Source: an uncultured Umboniibacter sp. (GTDB taxonomy: Bacteria; Pseudomonadota; Gammaproteobacteria; Pseudomonadales; DSM-25080). From it: 64,000 nucleotides of DNA. Location: positions 62,001 through 126,000 of the forward strand of contig NZ_CANMGY010000003.1 of NCBI RefSeq assembly GCF_947497555.1, in the 5' to 3' direction. The translations under genes were made by a program, and so were the position numbers. The stretch's first letter is position 1. Each line of letters opens with the position of its first letter. Shown here one piece after another: positions 25,605-35,205 of the stretch. The notes under the pieces are model-generated. The model was not told where the DNA came from and searched no databases. It saw nothing but the letters and a program-made list of their open reading frames with translations.

Positions 25605-27404
25605 TTAGCTATCAATCTTCAATACAGCAAGGAACGCTTCCTGAGGAATCTCTACGTTACCCACCTGCTTCATGCGTTTCTTACCAGCTTTCTGCTTCTC
25701 TAACAGCTTTTTCTTTCGACTGGCGTCGCCGCCGTAGCATTTCGCCGTTACATTTTTACGCAGCGCCTTCACGTTAGTACGGGCGATAATCTGCCCACCT
25801 AGTGCCGCCTGAATGGCCACATCAAACATCTGGCGTGGAATCAATTCTTTCATCTTTTCACACAATGCACGACCGCGTGGGGCAGCAAAATCACGGTGCA
25901 CAATCAGCGCTAGTGCGTCAACCCGATCACCGTTAATCAAGACATCAAGTCGAGCTAGCTTAGCCGCTTCGAAATGATCAAATTGGTAGTCCAGTGAGGC
26001 GAAACCGCGTGACACAGACTTAACTCGGTCAAAGAAATCCATGACAACTTCGTTCATGGGCAGGTAGTAGCTCAATTGAACCTGACCACCCATAAACAAC
26101 ATATCCTTCTGTACGCCACGCTTTTCAACACACAGATTAATGACGTTTCCTAGGTAATCCTTCGGCACCAAGATATTGGCCAGCACAATAGGCTCGCGCA
26201 TTTCTTTGATCGTACCGGGGTCAGGCAACTGCGACGGGTTATCTACCGTCACCACTTGATCATTGTTCAACATGACTTCATAAATCACCGTTGGTGCGGT
26301 GGTAATAAGATCAAGATTGTACTCACGCTCCAGACGCTCCTGAATGATCTCCATGTGCAGCATACCTAAGAAGCCACAACGGAAGCCAAAGCCAAGTGCT
26401 TCAGAACTCTCTGGCTCATAGAACAATGATGCATCATTCAGACAAAGCTTTGACAACGCCTCGCGGAATACTTCGTAATCGTCAGAGCTAACTGGGAATA
26501 GGCCCGCGTAGACCTGGGGTTTCACCTTCTGGAAACCTGGCAACTGATCCACTTCAGGAGTTTGCGCATGCGTAATGGTGTCACCTACTGGAGCGCCGTG
26601 GATATCCTTAATCCCGGCAACGATGTAACCCACTTCTCCAGCCCTAAGAACACCCGTTTCCTTACGCTTTGGTGTAAAAATACCCACGCCATCCACCACA
26701 TGCGAACGACCTAAGCTCTTAATAATAATTTTGTCTTTCTTGTTAAGCGTACCGTGCTTGACACGAACCAACGACACAACGCCCAAATAGTTATCGAACC
26801 AAGAGTCGATAATCAACGCTTGAAGCGGCGCATCTAAGTCACCTTCGGGCGCAGGAACACTTTTAACTAGCGTTTCGAGAACGTCCTCAACACCAATACC
26901 CGTTTTCGCTGAGCAGGTAGTAGCATCGGTTGCATCAATACCAATAATTTCTTCAATTTCTTCACTGACTCGCTCGGGTTCGGCCTGAGGCAAATCAATT
27001 TTGTTAAGTACCGGAACCACCTCAAGACCTTGCTCGAGTGCGGTGTAGCAGTTAGCTACCGACTGCGCCTCTACGCCCTGAGCAGCATCAACAACCAATA
27101 GTGCACCCTCGCAGGCCGCGAGTGACCGCGATACTTCGTAGGTGAAGTCAACGTGCCCTGGCGTATCAATGAAATTCAGTTGGTAGGTTTCGCCATCTTT
27201 TGCGGTGTAATCAAGGGTGACACTCTGTGCCTTAATGGTAATGCCGCGCTCGCGCTCAATGTCCATTGAATCGAGCACCTGAGCGGCCATTTCACGTTCG
27301 GTCAAGCCACCGCAGATTTGAATAAAGCGGTCGGCAATCGTCGATTTACCGTGATCGATGTGGGCAATGATAGAGAAATTTCGGATATGACTGAGATCGG
27401 ACAC
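25605..27404 (-). CDS. lepA: LepA (EF4), elongation factor 4
   Basis: Ribosome-associated GTPase implicated in translation fidelity and initiation or ribosome biogenesis. The 599 residues match the family: G1 [14 protein letters not shown]3 DTPGHVDF, G4 NKIDLP, domains related to EF-G II/III/V, and the LepA-specific C-terminal domain ending with [20 protein letters not shown]. First gene of the lepA-lepB-DUF4845-rnc-era-recO operon; its promoter should lie in the 246-base gap to 27651. Confidence 0.97.
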   Translation of the reverse strand: MSDLSHIRNFSIIAHIDHGKSTIADRFIQICGGLTEREMAAQVLDSMDIERERGITIKAQSVTLDYTAKDGETYQLNFIDTPGHVDFTYEVSRSLAACEGALLVVDAAQGVEAQSVANCYTALEQGLEVVPVLNKIDLPQAEPERVSEEIEEIIGIDATDATTCSAKTGIGVEDVLETLVKSVPAPEGDLDAPLQALIIDSWFDNYLGVVSLVRVKHGTLNKKDKIIIKSLGRSHVVDGVGIFTPKRKETGVLRAGEVGYIVAGIKDIHGAPVGDTITHAQTPEVDQLPGFQKVKPQVYAGLFPVSSDDYEVFREALSKLCLNDASLFYEPESSEALGFGFRCGFLGMLHMEIIQERLEREYNLDLITTAPTVIYEVMLNNDQVVTVDNPSQLPDPGTIKEMREPIVLANILVPKDYLGNVINLCVEKRGVQKDMLFMGGQVQLSYYLPMNEVVMDFFDRVKSVSRGFASLDYQFDHFEAAKLARLDVLINGDRVDALALIVHRDFAAPRGRALCEKMKELIPRQMFDVAIQAALGGQIIARTNVKALRKNVTAKCYGGDASRKKKLLEKQKAGKKRMKQVGNVEIPQEAFLAVLKIDS

Positions 27405-27650
27405 AATTACCTCTGAGAATCACCTAGATTCTGCGCTACTTTAAAAACGCTAATTGTAATCGAAAAATCCCGCCAGCCCTACACCTAATTCTACTTAGCT
27501 TGTTGAGATGAAGAGTAGGTCAGCTTAGTAGTTTACTGGTGATGCGCGGATCGACATTGACATTGCCACCCCCACTGTTCAAAACTTGACAGCCCAATCG
27601 GAACCCTCTAGCGTTGATCGCCTATTCATAGGCTTTAAAGGACTAAAAAT

Positions 27651-28121
27651 ATGAAATATCAAGCCTGGTGGCTAATAGCGATCCTTTCTTTTTCCATCTC
27701 TCCGTCACTGTTAGCCGAAAAAACGATCGAACAGCATTCGGTTAGCACAGAAATCATACGAGAGGATGGTATTGATAGGAACCAGTCTGAAGCCGCGCGA
27801 ATCTACGGCGAAATGATGGCCAATTGGAACGAACATTGGACTTCCCACCCTCGCCCTTCATTCAATGATGTGATTGCTATCAAAGTCACAACAACGTCGG
27901 CTTCGGTTAGCCTTTATTCGGAGCTACCGCCACCATATACTGGCCCGACACTTGGAGACACTCGAACCACCGAGTCTACCTATTGCGCTGGAGGTTGGAG
28001 AGTGACTTCATCAACAACAGAGACGTACATGGCGGACCAAAACGGGACGCTTGGATGGATTACCACTTCAAGTTCTTGGTCTTCAGTGCAAGAACCTGCC
28101 TGTGGTATCGGCGGGCACTAA
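27651..28121 (+). CDS. Secreted hypothetical protein
   Basis: 156 residues with a clear signal peptide (about 1-22, hydrophobic AWWLIAILSFSISPSLLA). The mature part is Ser/Thr-rich, with VTTTSASVSLYSE and TSSTTETYMAD, and two cysteines (STYCAGG and EPACGIGG) that could pair. No family recognised. A TTGACA-like hexamer lies about 65 bases upstream. It is divergent from lepA and ends 45 bases before a hairpin terminator. Confidence 0.65.
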   Translation: MKYQAWWLIAILSFSISPSLLAEKTIEQHSVSTEIIREDGIDRNQSEAARIYGEMMANWNEHWTSHPRPSFNDVIAIKVTTTSASVSLYSELPPPYTGPTLGDTRTTESTYCAGGWRVTSSTTETYMADQNGTLGWITTSSSWSSVQEPACGIGGH

Positions 28122-28165
28122 AGCCCTTCATTTTGACACTAAATTCAATACGACCCTCATAAAAA

Positions 28166-28190
28166 ACCCCTCAAAAGAGGGGTATTTTCA
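28166..28190. terminator. Bidirectional terminator between the secreted hypothetical and mucD
   Basis: Perfect stem ACCCCTC/GAGGGGT around AAAA. On the minus strand it runs into TTTTTT directly after the stem, which is ideal for mucD; on the plus strand ATTTTC and a later T-run serve the 27651-28121 gene. Confidence 0.88.
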
Positions 28191-28217
28191 GTTTTTTCGT
28201 GGTGACACTAATAAGGC

Positions 28218-29606
28218 TCAATCCTCTAACTCAATAGTCCTAAACACCGGCTGACCGTTGCGGAAGAAGCGAATGGGCAACTTCTGGCCAACGGGTAAAT
28301 CTGCTTCAATACTCGCGAGGGATTCGATATCCATCACCTCTTTAAAGTTGAGCAAATTAATAACGTCTCCGGGGCGAAGTCCAGCTCGGTCTGCGGCAGA
28401 GCCATCGACCACTGCCTTGACCCGAACACCACCTTCAATCTCGAGTTCCGCAAGTTGATCCTCAGAGAGGTTTGAAGCTACTACGCCTAATGCTCCTGCT
28501 TCAGAATCCTGGCTTTCACCTGCCTTTGCCGCCGAGCCATTATTCGGCAGCTCACCCAAGGTCACCGTTAGTGTCATTGGCTCGAGCTCGCGCATAATAT
28601 CTACGGAATAGCTTTCACCAGCCTGAGACAAACCCACAATATGAGGCAGATCGCCCGAGTTCATGACTGCTTTGCCATCAAACTGCAAAACGATATCACC
28701 CACCTGAAGGCCGCCCTCAGCAGCTGGACCATCCTTCTCTACTAAGGTAATCAGGGCACCGCGAGAACGCTCTAAGCCGTTTGCCTCGGCGAGATCTCGG
28801 TCAACGTTCATGATGGCAACACCTAACCAACCACGACTCACTGAGCCATTCTCCTTAAGTTGCTCGACCACCTGCAGTGCAACATCAGATGGGATAGCAA
28901 AGCTCAAACCCATATAACCACCCGAGCGGGTAAAAATTTGGCTATTGATGCCAACCACTTCGCCGTCGAGGTTAAAGAGCGGACCGCCGCTATTGCCGGG
29001 GTTAATTGCGACATCCGTCTGCAAAAATGGCACATAGTTGTCGCCATTCTCAGTAGGTAATGAGCGTCCACGAGCAGAGACGATCCCAGCACTAGCAGAA
29101 TAATCTAGACCGAACGGGGAGCCGATAGCGACCACCCACTCGCCCACTTTTGGCTGCTCGCTAGCGAAGCGAACAGGTCTAAGGTCTTCGGCTTCGATTT
29201 TTAGTAATGCCAAGTCGGAGCGAGGATCTTGACCCACTACTTCGGCATCGTATTCACGTTGGTCAGGGAAGCGGACCACAATGGTGTCACCGTTGGCGAC
29301 TACATGATCATTGGTTAAAATATAACCATCATCCGAGATGACAAATCCTGAACCGCTGGACTGAGCGCGCTGCGGGCCGCGATTACGAGGCTCGTCAAAG
29401 AAACGTCGGAACATATCCGGCATGCCTTCCGGCATCTGGCGACGGCCAACTTCACGGACCGATTCCACTTCAATCTTCACCACTGACGGTGAATTATTAT
29501 CAATCAGATCAACTAAATCGGGAAACTGATTGGCGGACGCAAACGGCGCCATCACCAAACACACAAGTAACAACGACACCTTGTAGCAACGGTGTGTAAA
29601 TGACAT
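28218..29606 (-). CDS. mucD: MucD/DegP-type periplasmic serine protease
   Basis: Degrades or refolds misfolded periplasmic proteins. 462 residues: signal peptide to about 25 (ending FASA), a trypsin-like domain with His in TNDHVVANGD, Asp in DPRSDLALLKIE and Ser in NPGNSGGPLF, then two PDZ domains (VEKDGPAAEGGLQVGDIV and VVDGSAADRAGLRPGDVI). I start at the ATG at 29606, with AGGAG seven bases upstream. It lies 209 bases past rseC, more distant than the other members of the cluster. A GAACTT element at 29720-29725 hints at its own sigma-E promoter, but the matching -10 is poor. Confidence 0.93.
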   Translation of the reverse strand: MSFTHRCYKVSLLLVCLVMAPFASANQFPDLVDLIDNNSPSVVKIEVESVREVGRRQMPEGMPDMFRRFFDEPRNRGPQRAQSSGSGFVISDDGYILTNDHVVANGDTIVVRFPDQREYDAEVVGQDPRSDLALLKIEAEDLRPVRFASEQPKVGEWVVAIGSPFGLDYSASAGIVSARGRSLPTENGDNYVPFLQTDVAINPGNSGGPLFNLDGEVVGINSQIFTRSGGYMGLSFAIPSDVALQVVEQLKENGSVSRGWLGVAIMNVDRDLAEANGLERSRGALITLVEKDGPAAEGGLQVGDIVLQFDGKAVMNSGDLPHIVGLSQAGESYSVDIMRELEPMTLTVTLGELPNNGSAAKAGESQDSEAGALGVVASNLSEDQLAELEIEGGVRVKAVVDGSAADRAGLRPGDVINLLNFKEVMDIESLASIEADLPVGQKLPIRFFRNGQPVFRTIELED

Positions 29607-29814
29607 AAACAATCTCCTAAGAAAGACGATACGAGTTAATTACAGTTTACTATTCAAACTACTTGGCGAGAAAATCAATTCTCCAGAACCTAAGTAACAT
29701 TGTCTGCCGCTAAACACCTAAGTTCAATTGCGCAATACCGAACTCGCGTTTAGCCACAGTTAATCCTTAGAGCCCTAGTTTTAGCAATGGTTCACTGCCG
29801 AAGGTAAAGAAGTG

Positions 29815-30270
29815 TTAATCCTTAGCAATCATTGCCGAAGGGAGGATGATGGGATGAAGCTTAGGATTGCATTGGTCTCTGCGAGCACGACGATATAACC
29901 ACATACCGGATAAACCAAGCCCCGTTGCGGCGCCAAAAAACGAGCCCAGATTAGGGTTAAATAACTCGGCACCCACTAGCGCTCCCGCCACCAAAGCTAG
30001 GACAGGAACCAAATAGAGCCACAGCGAGCCCAAGGCGACAACTTCGCGCGGCACACCAATCTCTATGCTGTCGCCCACAGTTAAGTGTGGTTTAGGCTGA
30101 CTGGGATCATACAGGGCATGAATTTGGGTGGTTTCACTGGTTGCTTTATTGAGTAGGCGTTGGCCACATACTGCCCGGGCACTGCAGGCATCACAGGCTG
30201 ATTGACGAATGGTGAGTACCCACGCACCAGTGCTATCGATGGCGGTTACTTCGGCCTGCTCTACAATCAA
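29815..30270 (-). CDS. rseC: RseC/MucC-like regulatory membrane protein
   Basis: 151 residues of the RseC/MucC family: an N-terminal cytoplasmic cysteine cluster (SACDACSARAVCGQ), and two membrane helices (LGSLWLYLVPVLALVAGALVGA and FFGAATGLGLSGMWLY). In E. coli RseC affects SoxR reduction; in Pseudomonas MucC modulates sigma-22 activity. Its start overlaps the rseB stop by four bases, which couples it to the sigma-E operon. Confidence 0.88.
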   Translation of the reverse strand: MIVEQAEVTAIDSTGAWVLTIRQSACDACSARAVCGQRLLNKATSETTQIHALYDPSQPKPHLTVGDSIEIGVPREVVALGSLWLYLVPVLALVAGALVGAELFNPNLGSFFGAATGLGLSGMWLYRRARRDQCNPKLHPIILPSAMIAKD

Positions 30271-31226
30271 TCGCTATTACCTCGGCGGCGCAGTGAAGCA
30301 ATAGAGCGCTCCACGGTCTCCGAAGGAACGTCACCTAATAGCGTAATCGTGTAGTCCTCATCCTCTACTTTGATAGGCTGAGCAACCAAAGAGATAGCGC
30401 CAACACGCTGAATACCACGGCCGTTCACGCCGGGCTCAATGAATACTGAGAAGACGGCGTAGCCATCGCCGTACATTAGCCAGGTTCGGTCGTTTTCGGC
30501 ATCGTATTCAGCACTGAATAATTCGAAGCCTGGAGGGGGTTCAGTTACCGCCCAATTTACCTGATCGTAGTTGGCTAACTGCCCCTGAACACAATCACTG
30601 GACTGGTTAAAGATCAACGGGGTGTCGGTTTGTGCACTGAGCTCTTCGGGGGTAATAGGTCGAATCTGAATATCTAAGTACTGCATGGATTCAAGCACTT
30701 GCTGCTGACGATCTAAGAGTAAGCTTTTCAAGATCAGGCCGGATGCCTGATCGACGAAGACAAGATGAGCGAAGCGGTACTGATCAATCGGCTCCAACCG
30801 CATTTTCCAAGCTAGTCGACCTGCCACGCGCTCTTCACCAATAATTGATGGCTCGTAGACGCCACCAACCATACTATCGAGTTGAGCAAAACGAGCTCGC
30901 CTTAACGCTTGGCCCGGCTGGAGACAATTGACAGGCATTGCTTCCCGAATAACTTCTCGTGCAGCGCCGTCGAGGTGGAAAATACGTTCATACTCGATGC
31001 CTTCTTCAACCTGATGAACAACACGCACATTCTGCTCGGTCGTTCCATTCGTCCAATTCAGCACGCCGGTATAACTAATTTGACGACCGGCCTCTGACAT
31101 CGCAGCTAATACAATTTCAACAGGATCCGTCACGGTATTGACTGGAGTGGTCTCAGTAGATTGTGCTACTAACGTTGGTGAGGACAATAATCCACTCAAC
31201 GCTAGTATCAAGAGACATCTGAACAT
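30267..31226 (-). CDS. rseB: RseB/MucB, periplasmic regulator of the anti-sigma factor
   Basis: Binds the periplasmic part of RseA/MucA and delays its cleavage; in the family it senses misplaced lipids or lipopolysaccharide. From the ATG at 31226 (frame open to 31301) it has a signal peptide MFRCLLILALSGLLSSP, then about 295 residues in a large LolA/LolB-like domain and a smaller C-terminal domain, with family segments ISYTGVLNWTNG, RIFHLDGAAREVIRE and WKMRLEPIDQYRFAH. It follows rseA by 7 bases and overlaps rseC. Confidence 0.9.
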   Translation of the reverse strand: MFRCLLILALSGLLSSPTLVAQSTETTPVNTVTDPVEIVLAAMSEAGRQISYTGVLNWTNGTTEQNVRVVHQVEEGIEYERIFHLDGAAREVIREAMPVNCLQPGQALRRARFAQLDSMVGGVYEPSIIGEERVAGRLAWKMRLEPIDQYRFAHLVFVDQASGLILKSLLLDRQQQVLESMQYLDIQIRPITPEELSAQTDTPLIFNQSSDCVQGQLANYDQVNWAVTEPPPGFELFSAEYDAENDRTWLMYGDGYAVFSVFIEPGVNGRGIQRVGAISLVAQPIKVEDEDYTITLLGDVPSETVERSIASLRRRGNSD

Positions 31227-31233
31227 CGAAAAG

Positions 31234-31905
31234 TTATTCCGGGGCAGCTTGAAGATAAGTTCGAACTGAAGAGGCTGTATTGGGGCCTGCACGTTCAACA
31301 TGGAGACGAAGGTATTCCGACATCAACAACTGAATACGCTGCTGTTCTTCGGGGGACTGTAACATCACACCATTCGGCTGAATGATGGTTTGACCCGCTT
31401 CGGCATCCGTTGAGCTCAGTGTTAGGGGGGCACCGGAGATCTGAGTGGATACTTGACGAGTCGGCAATTGCGGTAGCGCCAACTCTGCATTTAAACTGTA
31501 TAAAGGCTCATCGACACTCTGAAATCCAGGAATCAAGGCGTCATCCGACTGGGTTTGTGTAAGCGGTGAAATAACCACCACCAAGGCAGCAACCGCTGCC
31601 GCTACGGCAAACTGACCCGCAGGCTTCAACCACCTAGCGTGAAGCTTCTGAACAACCGTTGGGGCATCACTCACCATGACTTCATCACCGATTTCGGCGC
31701 GAACTCGATCGGCGAGACCTAAGCCTAAATTGGCATCAACCGGCTCGATAAGAGCACTCTGCTGAAGGTTCAACTCCGACCAGTGGCTTCGCACCTCATC
31801 GCTTTCATCTGCCGCGCGCAAGAGTCGGTGCAGTTCTAGCTCCGATATCTCGCCGTCGATTAATTTCGACATGAGCTCTGATGTTGAGTTGTTGCTGTTA
31901 GTCAT
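31234..31905 (-). CDS. rseA: RseA/MucA, anti-sigma-E factor
   Basis: Inner-membrane anti-sigma factor. 223 residues from the ATG at 31905, with GAGG upstream; the frame is open to a TTG at 31926. The N-terminal cytoplasmic domain contains ELMSKLIDGEISELELHRLL, typical of sigma-E binding. One membrane segment follows (FAVAAAVAALVVVISPL, about 107-124), then a periplasmic domain with the C-terminal MSEYLRLHVERAG. It lies between rpoE and rseB. Confidence 0.9.
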   Translation of the reverse strand: MTNSNNSTSELMSKLIDGEISELELHRLLRAADESDEVRSHWSELNLQQSALIEPVDANLGLGLADRVRAEIGDEVMVSDAPTVVQKLHARWLKPAGQFAVAAAVAALVVVISPLTQTQSDDALIPGFQSVDEPLYSLNAELALPQLPTRQVSTQISGAPLTLSSTDAEAGQTIIQPNGVMLQSPEEQQRIQLLMSEYLRLHVERAGPNTASSVRTYLQAAPE

Positions 31906-31927
31906 TCCATAATCCTCGATGCACAAA

Positions 31928-32548
31928 CTACACGTGACGACGTGAGCTTGGTGTGCTCTTTATTTCGCTCAAGTAGGGTTTAATGGATTCATTAACCGCT
32001 TCTCGCGCTCTAAAAATTCTCGATCTGACGGTTCCTACTGGACAACCCAACGATTCTGCAATTTCATCGTAGCTCAATCCTTCAAGCTCACGCAGGCGAA
32101 TCGCCGAGCCAAGCTCAGTCGGTAAATTGTCAATGGCAGTAACAATTGCCGCTGCCAATTGGTCAGTATTGGTAACCGCCTCAGGCGTAGAGGCGTCACT
32201 CAACTCCATTAATTCCGGACTTTCAGTGTCATCAATATCCACATCCATCGTAGGACGACGAGATTGCGCCACTAACCAGTTCTTTGCAGTATTAGCCGCA
32301 ATTCGGTAGAGCCAAGTGTAAAATGCGCTGTCACCCCGGAACTTATCGATAGCGCGCCAGGCACGAACAAACGTATCTTGCGCAACATCTAAAGCCGCAT
32401 CGCGGTCACTCACAAAGCGAGATATTACAGCTACGACTCGGTGCTGATACTTCAGTACCAGTAAATCGAATGCGCGCTTATCGCCTTTTTTTACTCGCTC
32501 CACTAGCAGTAAATCTGCATTTTTAGAGGCAAGTTGTGATTCAGACAT
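31928..32548 (-). CDS. rpoE: RpoE/AlgU, extracytoplasmic-stress sigma factor
   Basis: ECF sigma factor for the envelope stress response. 206 residues: region 2 (LLVLKYQHRVVAVISRFV, DAALDVAQDTFVRAWRA, FYTWLYRIAANTAKNWL) and region 4 (LRELEGLSYDEIAESLGC, VGTVRSRIFRAREAV). It heads the operon rpoE-rseA-rseB-rseC. A sigma-E-like promoter at 32588-32615 suggests autoregulation. nadB is divergent, the same arrangement as in many gammaproteobacteria. Confidence 0.95.
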   Translation of the reverse strand: MSESQLASKNADLLLVERVKKGDKRAFDLLVLKYQHRVVAVISRFVSDRDAALDVAQDTFVRAWRAIDKFRGDSAFYTWLYRIAANTAKNWLVAQSRRPTMDVDIDDTESPELMELSDASTPEAVTNTDQLAAAIVTAIDNLPTELGSAIRLRELEGLSYDEIAESLGCPVGTVRSRIFRAREAVNESIKPYLSEIKSTPSSRRHV

Positions 32549-32587
32549 ATTGTTACCTAATTGGGTGCGTTGCTATCAACGCGTTAC

Positions 32588-32615
32588 TATGACCAGAGAG
32601 ATTTTTAGTAGTTCC
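32588..32615 (-). promoter_or_regulatory. Candidate sigma-E-dependent promoter of rpoE
   Basis: Reading the minus strand, GGAACT is followed after 17 bases by TCATA. The -35 is a match to the GGAACTT class and the spacing is right; the -10 is less perfect. It lies 40-67 bases upstream of the rpoE start, consistent with autoregulation of the operon. Confidence 0.55.
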
Positions 32616-32640
32616 CTAACACTTATAAAAAAACCTCAGT

Positions 32641-32646
32641 TATAAT
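32641..32646 (+). promoter_or_regulatory. Possible -10 element for nadB
   Basis: Perfect TATAAT 55 bases before the nadB start. No convincing -35 hexamer is seen at 16-18 bases. Low-confidence promoter call. Confidence 0.3.
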
Positions 32647-32700
32647 TTCGAATCAGGGAAATTCATCCTTCATTATACGGCATACAGTGGTCTAACACGA

Positions 32701-34332
32701 ATGGCAATTAAACAACATGACGTACTCGTCATCGGCAGCGGCGCAGCAGGACTCACCATCGCAATTGAATTAGCACAACACCTCAACGTAGCTGTGCTAT
32801 CTAAGGGTGAACTAAACGCTGGCTCTACGCGCTGGGCGCAAGGTGGTATCGCGGCGGTCCTCACCACGGAAGATACTGTAGAAAGCCACGTGCAGGATAC
32901 CTTAGCCGCAGGGGGTGGCCTGTGTGATGAAGAGCGAGTTCGCCATGTAGTCAGTCATTCCAGTGAAGCTATTCACTGGCTCATTGATCAAGGGGTAGAG
33001 TTCACCAAGGAAGAAGACGGTGAACAATATCACCTCACCCGCGAAGGCGGCCATAGTAAACGCCGCATCATTCACTCCGCAGACGCCACCGGCCAAGCTG
33101 TTGCGAAGACACTCATTGAGCGCGCTGCCCAGTCTGAGCGAATCGAATTCTTCACTCATCACATTGCCGTAGACCTCATTACCCACGCCGACCCTTCGGA
33201 CACCAAGGTTCGTTGTGCAGGCGCCTACGTGCTCGACACGGATTCGGGTGAAGTAGAAACCTTCTCTGCGCGCTTTGTGGTGTTAGCAACCGGTGGGGCT
33301 TCCAAGGTGTATCTTTATACCAGCAATCCAGATGGCTCGAGCGGCGATGGAATTGCGATGGCTTGGCGCGCGGGTTGTCGTATTGCCAACATGGAATTCA
33401 ACCAATTTCACCCCACCTGTCTTTATCATCCCAAGGCGAAGTCTTTTTTGATTACCGAAGCCTTGCGCGGTGAAGGAGCTCAATTAAAGCTACCGAACGG
33501 TGAGCGCTTCATGGAGCGCTTCGATCCTCAAGGCGAATTAGCCCCCCGAGATATCGTAGCCCGTGCGATTGATCATGAAATGAAACGTCTGGGCGCTGAT
33601 TGCCTATTCTTGGATATTAGCCACCAAGATGAAGACTTCATCAAGGCACATTTTCCTACGGTGTATAAGCGCTGCCTGAAATTCGGTATCGATATCACCA
33701 AAGAGGCAATTCCGGTCGTTCCTGCGGCTCATTACACCTGTGGAGGCGTAGTCGTAGATACCAATGGTGCTACGGACCTTAAACACCTCTATGCGATCGG
33801 CGAATCTAGCTTTACCGGCCTCCACGGAGCAAATCGGATGGCGTCAAACTCGCTACTTGAGTGCATTGTGTACGGTAGATCGGCTGCCAAAGACATCCTC
33901 GACCAAGTAACCGCCACCCCACAAGCTCAAGCGCTTGCCCCCTGGGATGCTAGCCGCGTGACCGATTCCGACGAGGACGTAGTAATTTCCCACAACTGGG
34001 ACGAACTGCGCCGCTTCATGTGGGATTACGTAGGAATTGTGCGAACTAAAAAACGTCTTGAGCGAGCGCAACATCGTATCAAACTACTGCAGCGAGAAAT
34101 TGCCGAATACTACGGCCATCACAAGGTGAGTAGTGACTCCATTGAGCTGCGTAATCTTGCCGATGTTGCGGAACTCATTATTAGATCTGCTCTGCAACGA
34201 CGTGAGTCACGCGGCTTGCATTTCACTCGCGACTACCCAGATTGCTCACCCGTAGCACGAAACACCATTATGGTGCCGATCAACTTTGCGGGCCAGGATA
34301 TTGTGGTAACGGATCCTCAACCTCACCGTTAG
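32701..34332 (+). CDS. nadB: NadB, L-aspartate oxidase
   Basis: Flavoenzyme that converts aspartate to iminoaspartate, the first step of de novo NAD synthesis. 543 residues with the FAD-binding N terminus [32 protein letters not shown], the active-site region [25 protein letters not shown], and the C-terminal helical domain [15 protein letters not shown]. The HY in [12 protein letters not shown] and the [12 protein letters not shown] motif match the NadB subgroup. nadA is not in the window; nadC is at 57 kb. Confidence 0.95.
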   Translation: MAIKQHDVLVIGSGAAGLTIAIELAQHLNVAVLSKGELNAGSTRWAQGGIAAVLTTEDTVESHVQDTLAAGGGLCDEERVRHVVSHSSEAIHWLIDQGVEFTKEEDGEQYHLTREGGHSKRRIIHSADATGQAVAKTLIERAAQSERIEFFTHHIAVDLITHADPSDTKVRCAGAYVLDTDSGEVETFSARFVVLATGGASKVYLYTSNPDGSSGDGIAMAWRAGCRIANMEFNQFHPTCLYHPKAKSFLITEALRGEGAQLKLPNGERFMERFDPQGELAPRDIVARAIDHEMKRLGADCLFLDISHQDEDFIKAHFPTVYKRCLKFGIDITKEAIPVVPAAHYTCGGVVVDTNGATDLKHLYAIGESSFTGLHGANRMASNSLLECIVYGRSAAKDILDQVTATPQAQALAPWDASRVTDSDEDVVISHNWDELRRFMWDYVGIVRTKKRLERAQHRIKLLQREIAEYYGHHKVSSDSIELRNLADVAELIIRSALQRRESRGLHFTRDYPDCSPVARNTIMVPINFAGQDIVVTDPQPHR

Positions 34333-34362
34333 AGCTTAAGCATGAGGCAATGGTTACCAGAC

Positions 34363-34390
34363 GCCAAGTGCCAAGTGCCAAGTGCCAAGT
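34363..34390. repeat. Four perfect tandem copies of a 7-bp unit
   Basis: GCCAAGT repeated four times without mismatch in the 90-base gap between nadB and the convergent ygfX-like gene, 30 bases after the nadB stop. It is not in a coding frame. Its length is likely to vary between strains. Confidence 0.85.
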
Positions 34391-34422
34391 AAGTATTGAT
34401 TAATAAGCTCGAAGTGGAAGCG

Positions 34423-34815
34423 TTAAGTCACGCCAGTGTTAAGGCGTCGCCGAAGTCGGCGCCAGCTCACGGGAGATAATTGGTCCCACCACCACGTGTA
34501 GGTGCCCCGCTGAGTAGTAATCTTGGTCCAAAATGCACCTAATTGCAGAGCATGAATTTTTCCCAGACAACGCCAATGACCTCGCTCACAACGCCAAAGC
34601 TGGCCATTGTGCAAGCTATATACCTGAGGATTACTGGGCAGCAGACACAACCACACCAATGCGACCACACCGGTGAAGACTGCCACCTCTGGGCGCGCCA
34701 ATACCAGCAGGTAATGACAGGCGGCGAGGCTGAGAAATACATAGAGCCAGTGGAGTGATGAGCTAGGAATGACCTGAAAGATTTGATTAGTGCCGCGTTT
34801 AGCCGCGGGCAGCAT
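34423..34815 (-). CDS. YgfX/CptA-like membrane protein
   Basis: 130 residues. Two hydrophobic segments near the N terminus (WLYVFLSLAACHYLLVLA, VAVFTGVVALVWLCLL), then a cytoplasmic tail with WRCERGHWRCLGKI and a very basic terminus, LSPVSWRRLRRRL. This architecture, plus the overlap with the sdhE gene just upstream, is typical of YgfX, which sits next to SdhE (YgfY) in many gammaproteobacteria. YgfX/CptA was described as the toxin of a YgfYX pair, but that interpretation is contested. The assignment rests on synteny and architecture more than on conserved residues. Confidence 0.7.
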   Translation of the reverse strand: MLPAAKRGTNQIFQVIPSSSLHWLYVFLSLAACHYLLVLARPEVAVFTGVVALVWLCLLPSNPQVYSLHNGQLWRCERGHWRCLGKIHALQLGAFWTKITTQRGTYTWWWDQLSPVSWRRLRRRLNTGVT

Positions 34816-35056
34816 GGCGTTCCAAAATCAACTTAACCATTGTGGCGTGTTCTGGATCTTCTGGCAGGTCTGCTTTGAGAAACCAGCGGAATAAATCTTG
34901 ATCTTGTTCCTCAAGTAGCGATACATAGCGCTCTTTATCAGCCTGATCAAGCCCTGCATACTCAAACTCTACGAAGGGCCCTAGTACGAGGTCTAACTCC
35001 AACATGCCTCTGCGACTTGCCCAAGCAATACGATTTTGAGCGAATAGATCTGTCAT
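34799..35056 (-). CDS. sdhE: SdhE, FAD assembly factor (DUF339)
   Basis: Promotes covalent FAD attachment to succinate dehydrogenase. 85 residues from the ATG at 35056, with GGA at six to seven bases upstream; the frame opens at a TTG at 35068. It has the diagnostic RGMLELDLVLGPF motif (about 16-28) and the following acidic helix LEEQDQDLFRWFL. It overlaps the ygfX-like gene by 17 bases. nadB and ygfZ are on the other strand on either side. Confidence 0.94.
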   Translation of the reverse strand: MTDLFAQNRIAWASRRGMLELDLVLGPFVEFEYAGLDQADKERYVSLLEEQDQDLFRWFLKADLPEDPEHATMVKLILERHAARG

Positions 35057-35205
35057 ACAATATTCCAACCTTAAGTACGTTTATCTTATTATCGCCCACC
35101 GCTGCGCGTTAAGTCACGCACTTCAGTGTAGCTTTCTTATCAACTCACCTTGATTTTCCTAGGTAGAGCCCCCATAAATAGCTCATATTGATCTACGAGG
35201 TTTTC

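Noticed and set aside
27540-27650. TTGACA upstream of the secreted hypothetical as a promoter
   Set aside because: The hexamer is perfect, but the -10 partner at 17 bases (TAGCGT) is poor, so I did not list it as a feature.
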